Shown here: positions 33,602 to 42,526 of the stretch, one piece after another
How positions within the stretch are numbered: position 1 is the stretch's first letter
Layout of the letters: the number at the start of each line of letters is the position of its first letter
Made by a program: the position numbers and the translations under genes
Virus record (IMG/VR): IMGVR_UViG_3300020177_000013
Span: 1-44,069 of that record
DNA length: 44,069 nt
Strand: one strand, 5' to 3'
Source: a virus
Notes under the pieces: model-generated
What the model saw: the letters and a program-made list of their open reading frames with translations, nothing else
What the model was told of the DNA's origin: nothing
Database searches by the model: none

Positions 33602-35398
33602 TTACGAGTCTATCATCATACTAACCAGATTAGAAGTATATGCAGCATCATCATCGGTGAAAATGTTTGCATTTGATTGCTTCTTAATGTTAGATATTTT
33701 ATCATTTTTTATATCAGCAGCTTGATTCCCTTGTGTAGGGGATAAGCTAACGTTACCAGCCTTAACCGATCCGTATGTTGCTACATCTTGTCCTGCTAGG
33801 TTAAGAATATCTTCTTCGCCTGCAGCAGATGCATATATTCTACCACGCCCAGCATTAAACATATTTTCTATATCACCTTTATCTCTAGGCTTACCGTGTT
33901 TAAGGGTTACTTCAAATTTAACCTCCATCGGAAAATCATCATATCCTAAACCATGTCCTAGAGTCATAGTAGCATTATCACAGAACATATTACCCATCAT
34001 AACAATTGGATTAAGAGGATTTCCCACAGTTACATGCCAATCGCCAGTAGGCTCTCCGCTTACAAAGGTTTTAGTAGCTTGTGTACCTGAAACAGCTCCT
34101 ACATTTTCACTTAAGAATCCACCTAACATGTTACCTAATAATGTTTTACCAACTTTAAGTAAACCATCTAATCCATTTTCTAAATTAAATTCACCGGTAC
34201 CTCCACCGAATACATTTTTAAAACCAGTCTCCACATCAGTAACAACACTTCCAATATAACCGCTAAAGTCACCTTGCTTAAGTTTATTAATATCACCAAA
34301 CTGACTGGCAACGGCACCTGCACTACCATAGTACCTTTGGCCACCACCAAAGAATTGACCGTTATTATAAGTCATGGTTAACATATTACTTATAATATCA
34401 ATCATTGCAATTTTAGGATTAACATAGTTAAGAGATTTGAGCTCATATTCAAAATTAAGCTTCATATCTTGACTAAAGTTTAAACCTCTATCCCTAATAT
34501 TAGTTTTATTAACAACATTAACAGGACCTATTACAAAGTTAGCATAAGTAGTTCCTAGCTGATCACCGGTACTATTTAACTGACTTGCAAATTTTTGTCT
34601 TGAACTAATTCCTTTGAACGCATCAGCGGTTGCTCTACCAATACCTCCCATCTTACTATAAAAAGGCTGCTGTGTATATCCACCATCACCACTGTCTACG
34701 GATTCCATCTCATTGGTGATTTCTTTATAGGTTAAACCATAAGACATGGTTAAGAGGTCTTCTAATTTATTACCAGCCTTTTCTCCCATATAAGTAACTG
34801 CAGTTACACCTGCTGTTTGCGTTGCATCAACTGCCTCAGAGGTAGTAGCGGTATTGCCATCTTTTGAACCTGGTGTTTTACTTAGGTCAAAAATATTGTC
34901 TTCTACAGGAACTGGGAATCTTCTTAGCGTAACTAAATGATTTACAGGAATCTGCTTATAGTATTTATTGTATAAAAAGTCCTGTGGCTTATATGATATT
35001 CTTGGATAGTTTTCATTATAGAATTCCATCATCTTTGCAATGGATATATTCTTTGCATCAGTTCCACCCATTAATGAATTATTGGGGCTATCAAAAAAGT
35101 CTTTACTAACATCACCGGTTAAACCACCATACATACCTCTGAAATTAAATAGAGCAAACCTATTAAATATAGATCTAGGTATTTCAATGTTTTGCATACC
35201 CTCAGAAACACCAAACTGGTCAGGGAGTGCCCTACCTGAAAAAAACGTCTTAGCAGTTTCTAGCTCTATTTCATGAGCCATGCCAACAGACTCCCCACCA
35301 TAAACTCCTAATCTAACCGCACTGGGCGAATTAGGGTTAGGTGGAGTATTTGCATTTACACTACTATTACTTAAAGTTTCGGTCTTGTATGATGACAT
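33602..35398 (-). CDS. Baseplate/tube-proximal structural protein (598 aa)
   Basis: The exact family is not certain. Residues about 150-175 (VNHLVTLRRFPVPVEDNIFD) and the block NPLNPIVMMGNMFCDNATMT, then FPMEVKFEVTLKHGKPRDKG with NMFNAGRGRIY, recall phage tube-end or baseplate proteins. The rest is Gly/Asn-rich. Its promoter carries 24 bases identical to the one at 42035-42058. The start MSSYKTETLS follows a C-rich leader without a Shine-Dalgarno sequence. It is the first gene of a closely coupled hub block (35398 down to 31578), which suggests it is assembled together with the LysM and gp27-like proteins. Confidence 0.55.
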   Translation of the reverse strand: MSSYKTETLSNSSVNANTPPNPNSPSAVRLGVYGGESVGMAHEIELETAKTFFSGRALPDQFGVSEGMQNIEIPRSIFNRFALFNFRGMYGGLTGDVSKDFFDSPNNSLMGGTDAKNISIAKMMEFYNENYPRISYKPQDFLYNKYYKQIPVNHLVTLRRFPVPVEDNIFDLSKTPGSKDGNTATTSEAVDATQTAGVTAVTYMGEKAGNKLEDLLTMSYGLTYKEITNEMESVDSGDGGYTQQPFYSKMGGIGRATADAFKGISSRQKFASQLNSTGDQLGTTYANFVIGPVNVVNKTNIRDRGLNFSQDMKLNFEYELKSLNYVNPKIAMIDIISNMLTMTYNNGQFFGGGQRYYGSAGAVASQFGDINKLKQGDFSGYIGSVVTDVETGFKNVFGGGTGEFNLENGLDGLLKVGKTLLGNMLGGFLSENVGAVSGTQATKTFVSGEPTGDWHVTVGNPLNPIVMMGNMFCDNATMTLGHGLGYDDFPMEVKFEVTLKHGKPRDKGDIENMFNAGRGRIYASAAGEEDILNLAGQDVATYGSVKAGNVSLSPTQGNQAADIKNDKISNIKKQSNANIFTDDDAAYTSNLVSMMIDS

Positions 35399-35406
35399 AT
35401 AGGGAG

Positions 35407-35430
35407 ACTATTTTTTGTATATATTCAGCC
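35407..35430 (-). promoter_or_regulatory. Late-type promoter, copy A of a 24-bp duplicated element
   Basis: The minus strand contains GAATATATACAAAAAATAGT preceded by GGCT. All 24 bases are identical to 42035-42058. The element spans the TGA stop of the gene at 35425-35988 and ends eight bases before the ATG at 35398. Confidence 0.65.
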
Positions 35431-35988
35431 TAAGCTGTTTAGATACTTATCAATGTCAATATCTCCTTTTTGGAATTTATCAGTCCATCCTTTTTTAAAC
35501 CGTACATCAAATTCTTGTGTACTATCAGTTGATAAAGAACCCTTAAAAAATGGCCTAGCTGAAGTCTCTCTAATTTCTTTAAGATTTTTTGATATGATAT
35601 AAAACTGAACCTTTTCAAACAGATCCTTTAAATCATTCTTAGTCTTTTTACACATCACAGATTCTACAATTACATAAAATCTTTCACGGTCTTTTTCGTC
35701 AAACCGCTCCTCTAAAGATCGTGTATTTGTAAAGTCTTCTTTTTTAAGTGGCATCTTTCTAGCACGGTTATCAAACTCATATTTAAAATTCATATCAAAG
35801 AAATACCTTTTTAGATATTTCATGTTATCATACATTTTAATAATGCGAATCTTATAGAGTGGATTAACTGGATCCCATGATGTATCTACAATAAGACCTT
35901 TTATTGGCAATAAAATATTAGGCCTACTATGAGATGATAGTAGGCAGTATACAGTTTGACCCTTTGTAAATATGCGGTGTGCTTTCAT
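35425..35988 (-). CDS. Unknown protein (187 aa)
   Basis: Not recognised. The N-terminal 60 residues suggest a small beta barrel (KGQTVYCLLSSHSRPNILLP, then DPVNPLYKIRIIKMYDN). The remainder is charged and helical (RERFYVIVESVMCKK, DLKDLFEKVQFYIIS). There are no enzyme motifs and no signal peptide. It is coupled to the upstream gene by an ATGA junction at 35985-35988. It belongs to a run of five small genes between the collagen fibre and the hub block, a position where T4-like phages often keep baseplate assembly factors; that is inference. Confidence 0.5.
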   Translation of the reverse strand: MKAHRIFTKGQTVYCLLSSHSRPNILLPIKGLIVDTSWDPVNPLYKIRIIKMYDNMKYLKRYFFDMNFKYEFDNRARKMPLKKEDFTNTRSLEERFDEKDRERFYVIVESVMCKKTKNDLKDLFEKVQFYIISKNLKEIRETSARPFFKGSLSTDSTQEFDVRFKKGWTDKFQKGDIDIDKYLNSLG

Positions 35989-36374
35989 TCAAATTCTACC
36001 ACGTTCTCAAATAACTTTGCTGCCCCGTTTACATTGATATCAGGTGAATGATAAATGTTATATTCTATATCTCTATCTGTTAAGGTTTCAACATAATTTT
36101 TTACACCTACTACAGTTCTTTCATTAAGATTACCTAATACATAAAACACTGATGTAGTTGTAGTCCTTTCTAAAATAGTCTGTAACTGTTTCATAAGATA
36201 GGAAGATACTACTGCATCAGATGGTTCAAATTGGTAAAAGTCGTTTTTAGTTAGCTTATTAAAAATATCCATGTAATTAATACATTCAATATTTCTAGGC
36301 ACCTTTCCTAAAAAACTTTTAATCCTAACGGCATCTTTAGAATATATGAAATTAAATTCTATCCTTGTTTCCAT
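35985..36374 (-). CDS. Unknown protein (129 aa)
   Basis: Not recognised. It looks alpha/beta, with strands IEFNFIYSKDAVRI and TSVFYVLGNLNERTVVGVKN. There is no nucleotide-binding loop. It overlaps the gene upstream by 16 bp and the gene downstream by 4 bp, so all three are likely translated from one message. Confidence 0.5.
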   Translation of the reverse strand: METRIEFNFIYSKDAVRIKSFLGKVPRNIECINYMDIFNKLTKNDFYQFEPSDAVVSSYLMKQLQTILERTTTTSVFYVLGNLNERTVVGVKNYVETLTDRDIEYNIYHSPDINVNGAAKLFENVVEFE

Positions 36375-36688
36375 TCCTTTAGCAAATCAATCTCAGCCTG
36401 GAGCTCTCTTATTTTACTCTCTACTTCCTTTTTGTTAGGCTCATAGTGAGTTCCCCAAACCGTATCAAACTGCAGGACATTCTTGTCAAATTTATTACCA
36501 CACTCTAAACCTAAGTCTTCACAAAGTTCAAAGAAGAATTTCATGATGTACTCATATCTATTTGAGTCTGAATCTGATTCTTCATAAACATCGGTTGAAG
36601 TCCACTGTTCTTTACCTCCACCATGATTATCATCAATGACTCTCTTTATGACACCATTTCTAGCTGGTTCTAGAACTATCTTAACCAT
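36359..36688 (-). CDS. Unknown acidic protein (109 aa)
   Basis: The start is placed at the ATG at 36686-36688 (MVKIVLEPARNG). AAAGGAGG lies just before it, the strongest Shine-Dalgarno-like sequence in the window, although the spacing is short. A longer frame begins at a GTG at 36715 without such support. The product has an N-terminal strand, a His/Gly turn (DDNHGGGKEQW), an acidic Ser/Asp stretch and a C-terminal coiled helix (KKEVESKIRELQAEIDLLKE). Function unknown. The ATG overlaps the TAA of the preceding gene. Confidence 0.5.
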   Translation of the reverse strand: MVKIVLEPARNGVIKRVIDDNHGGGKEQWTSTDVYEESDSDSNRYEYIMKFFFELCEDLGLECGNKFDKNVLQFDTVWGTHYEPNKKEVESKIRELQAEIDLLKEWKQG

Positions 36689-36887
36689 TGGCCTCCTTTT
36701 GGTCTTGTTCTTCACCTTGTGCGGATATAGCGCGATCTACATTAGCTGCATGGATTTCTTTTCCTGCTTTAATGTTTTCACGAACATATTCTGCCCATTC
36801 TTTGAGTGATGCTTTTGACTTGGCTTTAAGTATACCTTGATACTTTAACATTTGTCTGCGCTGTCTACGATTTGGAATCTGTGTCAT
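36681..36887 (-). CDS. Small basic protein (68 aa)
   Basis: Not recognised. The N-terminus is strongly basic (RRQRRQMLKYQGILKAKSKA), followed by a helical SLKEWAEYVRENIKAGKE and an acidic C-terminus. This could bind nucleic acid or act as an assembly factor. It has its own late-type promoter about 13 bases upstream of the ATG. Confidence 0.5.
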   Translation of the reverse strand: MTQIPNRRQRRQMLKYQGILKAKSKASLKEWAEYVRENIKAGKEIHAANVDRAISAQGEEQDQKEANG

Positions 36888-36898
36888 ATGATTAATTT

Positions 36899-36910
36899 TA
36901 TTATATATTA
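36899..36910 (-). promoter_or_regulatory. Late-type promoter box
   Basis: The minus strand reads TAATATATAATA, 11 bases before the ATG at 36887 and just downstream of the stop of the 163-residue gene. The leader (AATTAATCAT) is AT-rich with no Shine-Dalgarno sequence. Confidence 0.6.
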
Positions 36911-36915
36911 CTATG

Positions 36916-37407
36916 CTAGTCGGCCTGGTATCTGGACTTAATCAGTTGCTTAATACTTTCAAATAAGCTATCCTTTACTAGATCTTCTGATATTTGATCT
37001 TTAATATAAGATTCTAATTCTTCATTAACTTCATCCAAGTCAAATGATGTGCTAATAATTTCATATATAGCTTTTTTAGGTACATCTATTGGAAACGTAA
37101 GATTAAGCTTTACACCATCATTCTTTTTCTGTTTATCAAAAAGAGTTCTAATAGGTGATGTTACTTTAGGTTGTGTAGTTACCTTTTCTTTATAAGTCTC
37201 GGCAGCTTTAGTTAATGCCGGGTTTGGTGGATTAAAGTCAAGAGGTTCACCATCAATTGGCATTAAGAATTCACTAATAAGAGATGTTGCAATCCTAGAG
37301 CCACTTTCAAAAGTAGTCCATTCACCATCATTTCCACTAATGACTTCAACAGTACCTATCTTATCACCCTTTATCCACTGAAGCTGTTCCTTTTCCAAAT
37401 TATCCAT
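36916..37407 (-). CDS. Unknown protein (163 aa), possible assembly factor
   Basis: Not recognised. The N-terminal 60 residues look beta-rich (GTVEVISGNDGEWTTFESGS). A linker at about 60-95 is rich in T, P and K. The C-terminal 65 residues begin with a strand (KLNLTFPIDVPKKAIYEII) and end in an acidic helix (DLDEVNEELESYIKD, then FESIKQLIKSRY). The start has AAAGGA 8 bases upstream, and that AGGA can pair with TCCT further upstream (see 37415-37439). Confidence 0.5.
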   Translation of the reverse strand: MDNLEKEQLQWIKGDKIGTVEVISGNDGEWTTFESGSRIATSLISEFLMPIDGEPLDFNPPNPALTKAAETYKEKVTTQPKVTSPIRTLFDKQKKNDGVKLNLTFPIDVPKKAIYEIISTSFDLDEVNEELESYIKDQISEDLVKDSLFESIKQLIKSRYQAD

Positions 37408-37414
37408 ACTATTA

Positions 37415-37439
37415 TCCTTTAGTAATTATTATACTAGGA
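37415..37439 (-). promoter_or_regulatory. Possible hairpin covering the Shine-Dalgarno sequence of the 163-aa gene
   Basis: Minus-strand TCCTAGTA (37432-37439) pairs with TACT (37421-37424) and AGGA (37415-37418) with a two-base bulge, loop seven bases. An AT-rich promoter-like TATAATAAT spans the 5' arm and loop. This repeats the design at 27639-27677 in a weaker form; the box departs from the window consensus. Confidence 0.35.
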
Positions 37440-37458
37440 AAAAGAAAATTGTTTACGA

Positions 37459-40400
37459 TTAAAGAGGGTTGTCTTCAGCCCATAGCTTCCAAACTAAACT
37501 CCAAGGCTCAGTACTAGCAATATCTCCAGTACCAGCCCACCCAATAACAAGCCTATCATTAACAGCGCTAGTGATTGTGCCTGGTGTAAATGTTAAAGTA
37601 TCACACTTATACCAAAGGGCATCATTTTGGTTTGTCCAGTTTCCGGTATTATCTGTCGATCCTATTTGGCTTAATTGGAAATCATTACCACTACTAAACT
37701 GACCACATGTCCACTTAAATAAACCTACATAAAGATTAGGTGGATTTGTAGTACCAACATGAGTACCTGTTATTCTTAACTTATAAACAGTACCATCTGC
37801 ACCAATATCGTTAATTATTGGTATCATATGAGTTCCGTACGATCTACTTAATACTGGCGGAACCCCCGATAGAGAAGGAATTGCATTAGTCCAATCGTAT
37901 GCACTCCAACCTTCCGCAGCACCACCACCTGATTGGAAACTTATACCACCTGTATACGGAGTTACTCCACTTTTAAAATAAATAGCCCCTTCTGCGATTG
38001 GGTTTTCATCTCCATAGGTTGAACCGCCAGATCCTGCAGGACCAGTGGCTCCAATAGGTCCTTGTGGCCCTTGCGGTCCGGTTACACCTGTACCAATTGG
38101 CCCTTGTGGCCCTTGAACACCTTGTATACCTTGTGGTCCTTGTGGACCTTGAACACCAGTGGCTCCAGTAGGTCCAGTTGCACCGCTCTTAGCTACACAG
38201 TAAATAGTTTCAGTGGAAGTAGTAAATGTTTGGTTAGGTCCGGCTGCATGAGAGACTGTTAAAATAATTGCACCTGGCGAACCTCCAATTGGAGTAATCG
38301 CAGTAACATCATATGTATCAGGATTACTTGTTCCTTGGGTAAGAGATACAATATCTCCAGGTAAAGGAAGTTCATTAGTTGATCCTGCTGAATTACTTAT
38401 AAAGATTTGAGTTACGCCTGATGCCGTAGAACTATTGACCGCAAATGTACCAGCAACAGATCCACCAACCCTAAAGACTGATGATGGAATTACTTCACAA
38501 CCTGCACTAACTATTTGAGCACCAGCTGCTCCAGTTGGTCCTTGTGGTCCTTGCGGTCCAGTTTCACCTTGTGGTCCCTGTGGTCCAGTTTCACCCTGTG
38601 GTCCTTGTGGTCCAGTTTCACCCTGTGGTCCTTGTGGTCCAGTTTCACCTTGTGGTCCTTGTGGTCCTTGTTCTCCCTGCGGTCCTTGAATTCCTCTTGG
38701 ACCTTGCGGCCCAGCTTCACCTTGTGGTCCTTGTGGCCCTTGAATACCAGTAGCTCCTATTGAACCTTGTGGTCCTTGTGGCCCTTGAACACCAGTAGCT
38801 CCAGTTTCACCACCCGGTCCTTGAACACCAGTTGCTCCTATTGAACCTTGTGGTCCTTGAGGTCCTTGAGGTCCTTGAATACCGGTGGCACCAGTTTCAC
38901 CTATACCGGTAGCACCTATTGATCCTTGAGGTCCTTGAACACCTGTTGCCCCTATAGGTCCTTGAACACCAGTAGCACCTGCACCAGTAGCTCCAACTGG
39001 TCCTTGAACACCAGTAGCACCAGTTAATCCATTACCTACAACTTTAGTTAGGTTAAAATTAATATTATGACTCGTTAATGCAGGAGTTCCACTATCAACT
39101 TTAAATCTTAAATCAATAACATCACCTGCAGTTAAGTCCACTAAATCAGTAGTTGAAAATGAACCTATACTATTATTAGACATTGAACGACTAGAAACAG
39201 TTGATGAAATTGGATTACCGTTTTTATGTACGGCAACCGTTAGCTTGGCATTTGCATTAAGAGAAACTGTATAAGCAGCAGATATTTGATATACTCCACC
39301 TTCTCCTGCTGAAATAACCAGTGTATCACCTTGCGGTGGTCCACTAGATGCTACATAAGACATTTGATTTAGTTCACCCTGTATTGCTTCATCCCAGCCT
39401 ACATAAGAAGTACTTAAGTTAAGAGTATTAGCGCCCTCAGGATCTACTTGGTACATTTCACCATAAGCAATTGATCCGCTTATTACACCAGCAGGCCCAG
39501 TAGCACCAGTAGGTCCTTGAGGACCTTGAATACCAGTAGCCCCATCTGCACCAGTAGCACCAATTGAACCAATCCCGGTTGCCCCTATAGGACCCTGTTC
39601 ACCCTGTGGTCCTTGAACACCTTGAATACCAGTAGCCCCATCTGCACCAGTAGCACCAATTGAACCAATCCCGGTTGCCCCTATAGGACCCTGTTCACCC
39701 TGTGGTCCTTGCGGTCCCTGTGGTCCTTGCGGTCCTTGCGGTCCTTGCGGTCCAGTTGCTCCAATTTCACCAACACCAGTAGCACCGGTTAGACCTTGTG
39801 GTCCTTGGATACCAGTGGCACCAATTCCTCCAGCACCAGTGGCACCAATTGGTCCTTGCGGTCCTTGCGGTCCAGTTGCTCCAATTCCACCAGCACCAGT
39901 GGCCCCAGTTAAACCCGTAGCACCAGTAGCTCCAGTTTCTCCCTTATCACCAGTTACAACAAATGAAACAATTACTTCTTCATCCATAGTAAACGGTGAA
40001 GATGCTGTAGATGCAATTGGAACTACGTCTATTTCCCACCATCCGGTATTATCAGTAAGATCACTTATTTGAAATAATATAAATTCTGTTGCATCAGCAG
40101 AAGAGCTAATTCTAACATGCCCTTTTGGTATTGATGTTGATGCATCTATTGTTTGTAAGAATGTTGAAATATCTCCACCACCAGTATATGCCGTATCGTT
40201 GATAGACATTATAGTAGAGGTATTTTGTGTTGCATTATTTAATGACACATACCCAAACCCAGGATCTGCTACAGATGTAACAGTATTAAAGTCATATGTA
40301 AATGAAGCTCCGCCAAAAGTACCATCTGCACCAGTAGCACCAGTAAGACCAGTAGCACCTGGAGGCCCATCAACACCTGGAGGCCCTTGCGGACCATTAC

Positions 40401-41424
40401 CACCTATTTCTCCCTGTGGTCCCTGTGGTCCCTGTGGTCCATCAACACCAGTAGCTCCAGTTTCACCTATGCCAGTAGCACCAATAGGTCCTTGGGGTCC
40501 TTGAACACCAGTGGCTCCAGTTGGACCTTGGACACCAGTAGCCCCAAACCCGGTAGCTCCAACTGGCCCAGTAGCACCAGCTGGTCCTTGTGGCCCAGTG
40601 GCACCAGTATCTCCAGTTAACCCAGCTGCAGCAGGTGATATGTTTATCCAATTACTTCCATTCCATTGTAAGATATCGGAATTTGATGGTGAAGGTGCAT
40701 TAACATTAGAAAGCATACTTATAGTAGGAGATCCACTGTTAAGGTTAGCTAAATCTACTTCACTTTCATCAAAATTATAAACTACATTATTATTAACCCC
40801 ATCTAAATTAGCGGTTAGCGGAGTTCCTGTTGTATTAGTAGCAGTTAATCCTCTAAAAGTTAGTGTAGTGCCGGACATACCAGCAAAAAGATTATTACCA
40901 CCAACCCCAATATTAGTACCTTGGTTAACTTCACCGCTTGCACCTGTGTTTATAAGCTTTATAGAGTTTGTCGTGGTATCATATTGTAAACTCATACCAG
41001 GACCTGCAATTAATCTAAATGTGTCATTAGGTGTTGTTGAAAAAAGAGTCCCATCATCGGTTGTTTGAAAAGACCCTGTTGCTCCAGTATAGTTAAGTAC
41101 AACTTTACCAAACCCTGGGCTAGCTCCTACTGTAATATCTCCGGATCCAATACCTCCAATGATATCCCATTCATTTTGATCAAATACACCTCTCGTGGTT
41201 CTCTTATTAGCTCTCCACCAAACTAAAGCTTCTGATGATACACTTGTACCGCCAGTAGGTTCAATGACCTCTACTGGGTGATATACAATATGACCTTCTT
41301 CATAAGTTCTATCGTCAACCCACGGGTTTGCTACTGCTTTAAAATTATCATCTACTTCACCGTTAAAAAGTTCTCTTTTAACTTCTGTTCTATAGATGAT
41401 ATATTCTTTTAAATTGAATGCCAT
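37459..41424 (-). CDS. Collagen-like long fibre protein (1321 aa) with interspersed beta domains
   Basis: Residues 1-262 form an N-terminal domain with [10 protein letters not shown]. Gly-X-Y tracts (mostly GPQ, GAT, GET) lie at about 262-367, 490-646, 796-968 and 1078-1128. Between them sit beta domains at 367-490, 646-796 and 968-1078. The 646-796 domain resembles the C1q/TNF jelly roll that caps bacterial collagen-like proteins such as BclA ([35 protein letters not shown]). The last 190 residues ([17 protein letters not shown], ending LWAEDNPL) form the tip. Gly-X-Y tracts trimerise as triple helices, so this is a long trimeric fibre with knobs, a likely adsorption organelle. No collagen hydroxylase or dedicated chaperone is seen nearby. 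Confidence 0.8.
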   Translation of the reverse strand: MAFNLKEYIIYRTEVKRELFNGEVDDNFKAVANPWVDDRTYEEGHIVYHPVEVIEPTGGTSVSSEALVWWRANKRTTRGVFDQNEWDIIGGIGSGDITVGASPGFGKVVLNYTGATGSFQTTDDGTLFSTTPNDTFRLIAGPGMSLQYDTTTNSIKLINTGASGEVNQGTNIGVGGNNLFAGMSGTTLTFRGLTATNTTGTPLTANLDGVNNNVVYNFDESEVDLANLNSGSPTISMLSNVNAPSPSNSDILQWNGSNWINISPAAAGLTGDTGATGPQGPAGATGPVGATGFGATGVQGPTGATGVQGPQGPIGATGIGETGATGVDGPQGPQGPQGEIGGNGPQGPPGVDGPPGATGLTGATGADGTFGGASFTYDFNTVTSVADPGFGYVSLNNATQNTSTIMSINDTAYTGGGDISTFLQTIDASTSIPKGHVRISSSADATEFILFQISDLTDNTGWWEIDVVPIASTASSPFTMDEEVIVSFVVTGDKGETGATGATGLTGATGAGGIGATGPQGPQGPIGATGAGGIGATGIQGPQGLTGATGVGEIGATGPQGPQGPQGPQGPQGPQGEQGPIGATGIGSIGATGADGATGIQGVQGPQGEQGPIGATGIGSIGATGADGATGIQGPQGPTGATGPAGVISGSIAYGEMYQVDPEGANTLNLSTSYVGWDEAIQGELNQMSYVASSGPPQGDTLVISAGEGGVYQISAAYTVSLNANAKLTVAVHKNGNPISSTVSSRSMSNNSIGSFSTTDLVDLTAGDVIDLRFKVDSGTPALTSHNINFNLTKVVGNGLTGATGVQGPVGATGAGATGVQGPIGATGVQGPQGSIGATGIGETGATGIQGPQGPQGPQGSIGATGVQGPGGETGATGVQGPQGPQGSIGATGIQGPQGPQGEAGPQGPRGIQGPQGEQGPQGPQGETGPQGPQGETGPQGPQGETGPQGPQGETGPQGPQGPTGAAGAQIVSAGCEVIPSSVFRVGGSVAGTFAVNSSTASGVTQIFISNSAGSTNELPLPGDIVSLTQGTSNPDTYDVTAITPIGGSPGAIILTVSHAAGPNQTFTTSTETIYCVAKSGATGPTGATGVQGPQGPQGIQGVQGPQGPIGTGVTGPQGPQGPIGATGPAGSGGSTYGDENPIAEGAIYFKSGVTPYTGGISFQSGGGAAEGWSAYDWTNAIPSLSGVPPVLSRSYGTHMIPIINDIGADGTVYKLRITGTHVGTTNPPNLYVGLFKWTCGQFSSGNDFQLSQIGSTDNTGNWTNQNDALWYKCDTLTFTPGTITSAVNDRLVIGWAGTGDIASTEPWSLVWKLWAEDNPL
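38558..38665 (-). repeat. Four 27-bp tandem repeats in collagen tract 3
   Basis: Units start at 38558, 38585, 38612 and 38639. They differ from each other at one or two synonymous positions and encode the nine-residue unit GPQGPQGET. This suggests recent unit expansion. Confidence 0.85.
39523..39711 (-). repeat. Exact 93-bp tandem duplication, period 96 bp, in collagen tract 2
   Basis: Bases 39523-39615 are identical to 39619-39711, offset by 96 bp (32 codons). The duplicated protein block reads [20 protein letters not shown] with flanking units. Identity at synonymous positions points to a recent in-frame duplication. Confidence 0.9.
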
Positions 41425-41439
41425 TTACTTTAGTCTTTT

Positions 41440-41450
41440 TTTATTTATTC
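41440..41450 (-). promoter_or_regulatory. Late-type promoter box
   Basis: The minus strand reads GAATAAATAAA, 15 bases before the ATG at 41424 of the collagen fibre gene, overlapping the stop of the preceding gene (41445). An A-rich leader with AAAG follows. Confidence 0.6.
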
Positions 41451-41954
41451 TGGCGGTTCATTAATAATGTTAGCATCATCATAAGGAAATTCTGCTACAT
41501 TATTATTAGAAGTTAACGCTAATCTTAGTTGGTTGAGATACCATGTACCTTCCGACCAACCAGGCTCGGCATAACACGGTGAATAAATCCCAGTTTTATA
41601 TATCCTATAAATTTCATTATAGTACTTCCTATAGTCCTGTACTGCTTTATCAATGAAAGCTTTTTGTCTCTTAGTTAAAACTGCTCTTTGTGTATTTCTC
41701 TGTAAATCAAAGTCTGAACCTGTAGTAAGTCTAAAGTCACCTGTTAAATCAGAGGCTCTGTATTCTGTAATAAAGTCATACAAATCACTAGCGGCTAAAA
41801 ATAACTCAATTGAAACTATGTCACCAACAAAACAGTTATCAAAAGGAATGTAATGCTCCTGGTAAAAAGCATTCAATTCCTCTACACTGTTAAAGTCAGT
41901 GAATTCTGTTTTTTGACTAGCCTCATCATAAAAGCCTAGTCTAGTCTTTGACAT
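41445..41954 (-). CDS. Unknown protein upstream of the collagen fibre (169 aa)
   Basis: Not recognised. The start chosen is the ATG at 41952-41954 (MSKTRLGFYDEAS), with AGGAT upstream. A longer frame opens from a TTG at 42026 and is less likely. The product is alpha/beta with aromatic-rich helices (ELFLAASDLYDFITEY, KAVQDYRKYYNEIYRIYKTG) and a C-terminal PGWSEGTWYLNQLRLALTS. No motifs, signal peptide or membrane segment. It precedes the collagen fibre gene, so a fibre-attachment or assembly role is possible. Confidence 0.5.
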   Translation of the reverse strand: MSKTRLGFYDEASQKTEFTDFNSVEELNAFYQEHYIPFDNCFVGDIVSIELFLAASDLYDFITEYRASDLTGDFRLTTGSDFDLQRNTQRAVLTKRQKAFIDKAVQDYRKYYNEIYRIYKTGIYSPCYAEPGWSEGTWYLNQLRLALTSNNNVAEFPYDDANIINEPPE

Positions 41955-42034
41955 ATTGATCCTATTCTTCTTTAAGTAAACAAAAAAGTCTAGGGTTAAT
42001 TTAAAAGTTAATGCTTCAACGACCAAGAGGACAT

Positions 42035-42058
42035 ACTATTTTTTGTATATATTCAGCC
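42035..42058 (-). promoter_or_regulatory. Late-type promoter, copy B of a 24-bp duplicated element
   Basis: Identical over 24 bases to 35407-35430. As in copy A, it spans the TGA stop of the preceding gene (42053). Immediately after it is an eight-codon frame MSSWSLKH (42008-42034), and the gene's own ATG comes about 80 bases after the element. Confidence 0.65.
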
Positions 42059-42526
42059 CTTTATAGAATGGTAGTCGTTTATAAGTTTAGAAATATTTCC
42101 GTGTGTGATGTTGCATCTATCAAAGATTACTAAATGATCCATGTCTCGGTAATCATCAATCCAATATACATGTTTAAATCCAGCATTTACTAGGATCTTT
42201 GTACACATCTTACATGGGGAGAGGGTAAGCAGAATGATATAGTTTTCAGGATCATATTCCTTAAACTTAGCAATCATATTTACCTCAGCATGGATAAACC
42301 CACTTTCACCAGGTGTGAGAGACTCTTCTTCTGTTCCTGTTACATCATTAATGCCAGCTCCGCTATAAGATCCATTATAACCAAAGCTAGCAATTTTACT
42401 AAAGTCTTTTCTTAATGCCATACACCCAACCTTTGTTGTGGATGAATTAGATAAATTCCTAATACTCTTAAGAATATCAGTAAATGCTTCTATCTTTATT
42501 TGAAGTCGTCGAATTTTGGTATCCAT
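42053..42526 (-). CDS. dCMP deaminase-like zinc enzyme
   Basis: The 157 residues are short for T4 cd (193). The zinc site is clear: HAE at residues 79-81 (GFIHAEVNMIAKF) and PC-x-x-C at 104-108 (LSPCKMC). The segment TTKVGCMALRKDFSKIASFG matches the family substrate region, and FGYNGSYSG follows. The expected reaction is dCMP to dUMP, feeding thymidylate synthesis; other cytidine or related substrates of this fold are possible. The start lies 31 bp inside the end of the phosphatase gene. Confidence 0.8.
   Translation of the reverse strand: MDTKIRRLQIKIEAFTDILKSIRNLSNSSTTKVGCMALRKDFSKIASFGYNGSYSGAGINDVTGTEEESLTPGESGFIHAEVNMIAKFKEYDPENYIILLTLSPCKMCTKILVNAGFKHVYWIDDYRDMDHLVIFDRCNITHGNISKLINDYHSIKG

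Noticed and set aside
36689-36715. GTG-initiated N-terminal extension of the 118-residue frame
   Set aside because: AAAGGAGG lies just before the internal ATG at 36688, and that ATG forms the usual stop/start overlap with the preceding gene.
38558-39711. Regularly spaced repeats resembling a CRISPR array
   Set aside because: Units are multiples of 9 bp coding for Gly-X-Y, have no unique spacers, and lie inside one open frame.
38062-40780. Several long plus-strand and shifted-frame open frames over the collagen gene, rich in P, A, V or S, W, L
   Set aside because: They are mirror products of the repetitive Gly-X-Y codons. Their composition is just the antisense of collagen units and no start signals or promoters face that way.
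41955-42026. TTG-initiated extension of the gene at 41445-41954
   Set aside because: No ribosome-binding signal before the TTG, while the ATG at 41954 has AGGAT upstream; the extra residues look like translated leader.
42008-42034. Eight-codon frame MSSWSLKH as a separate gene
   Set aside because: Too short to call a gene; kept only as a possible leader peptide in the finding on the 24-bp element.
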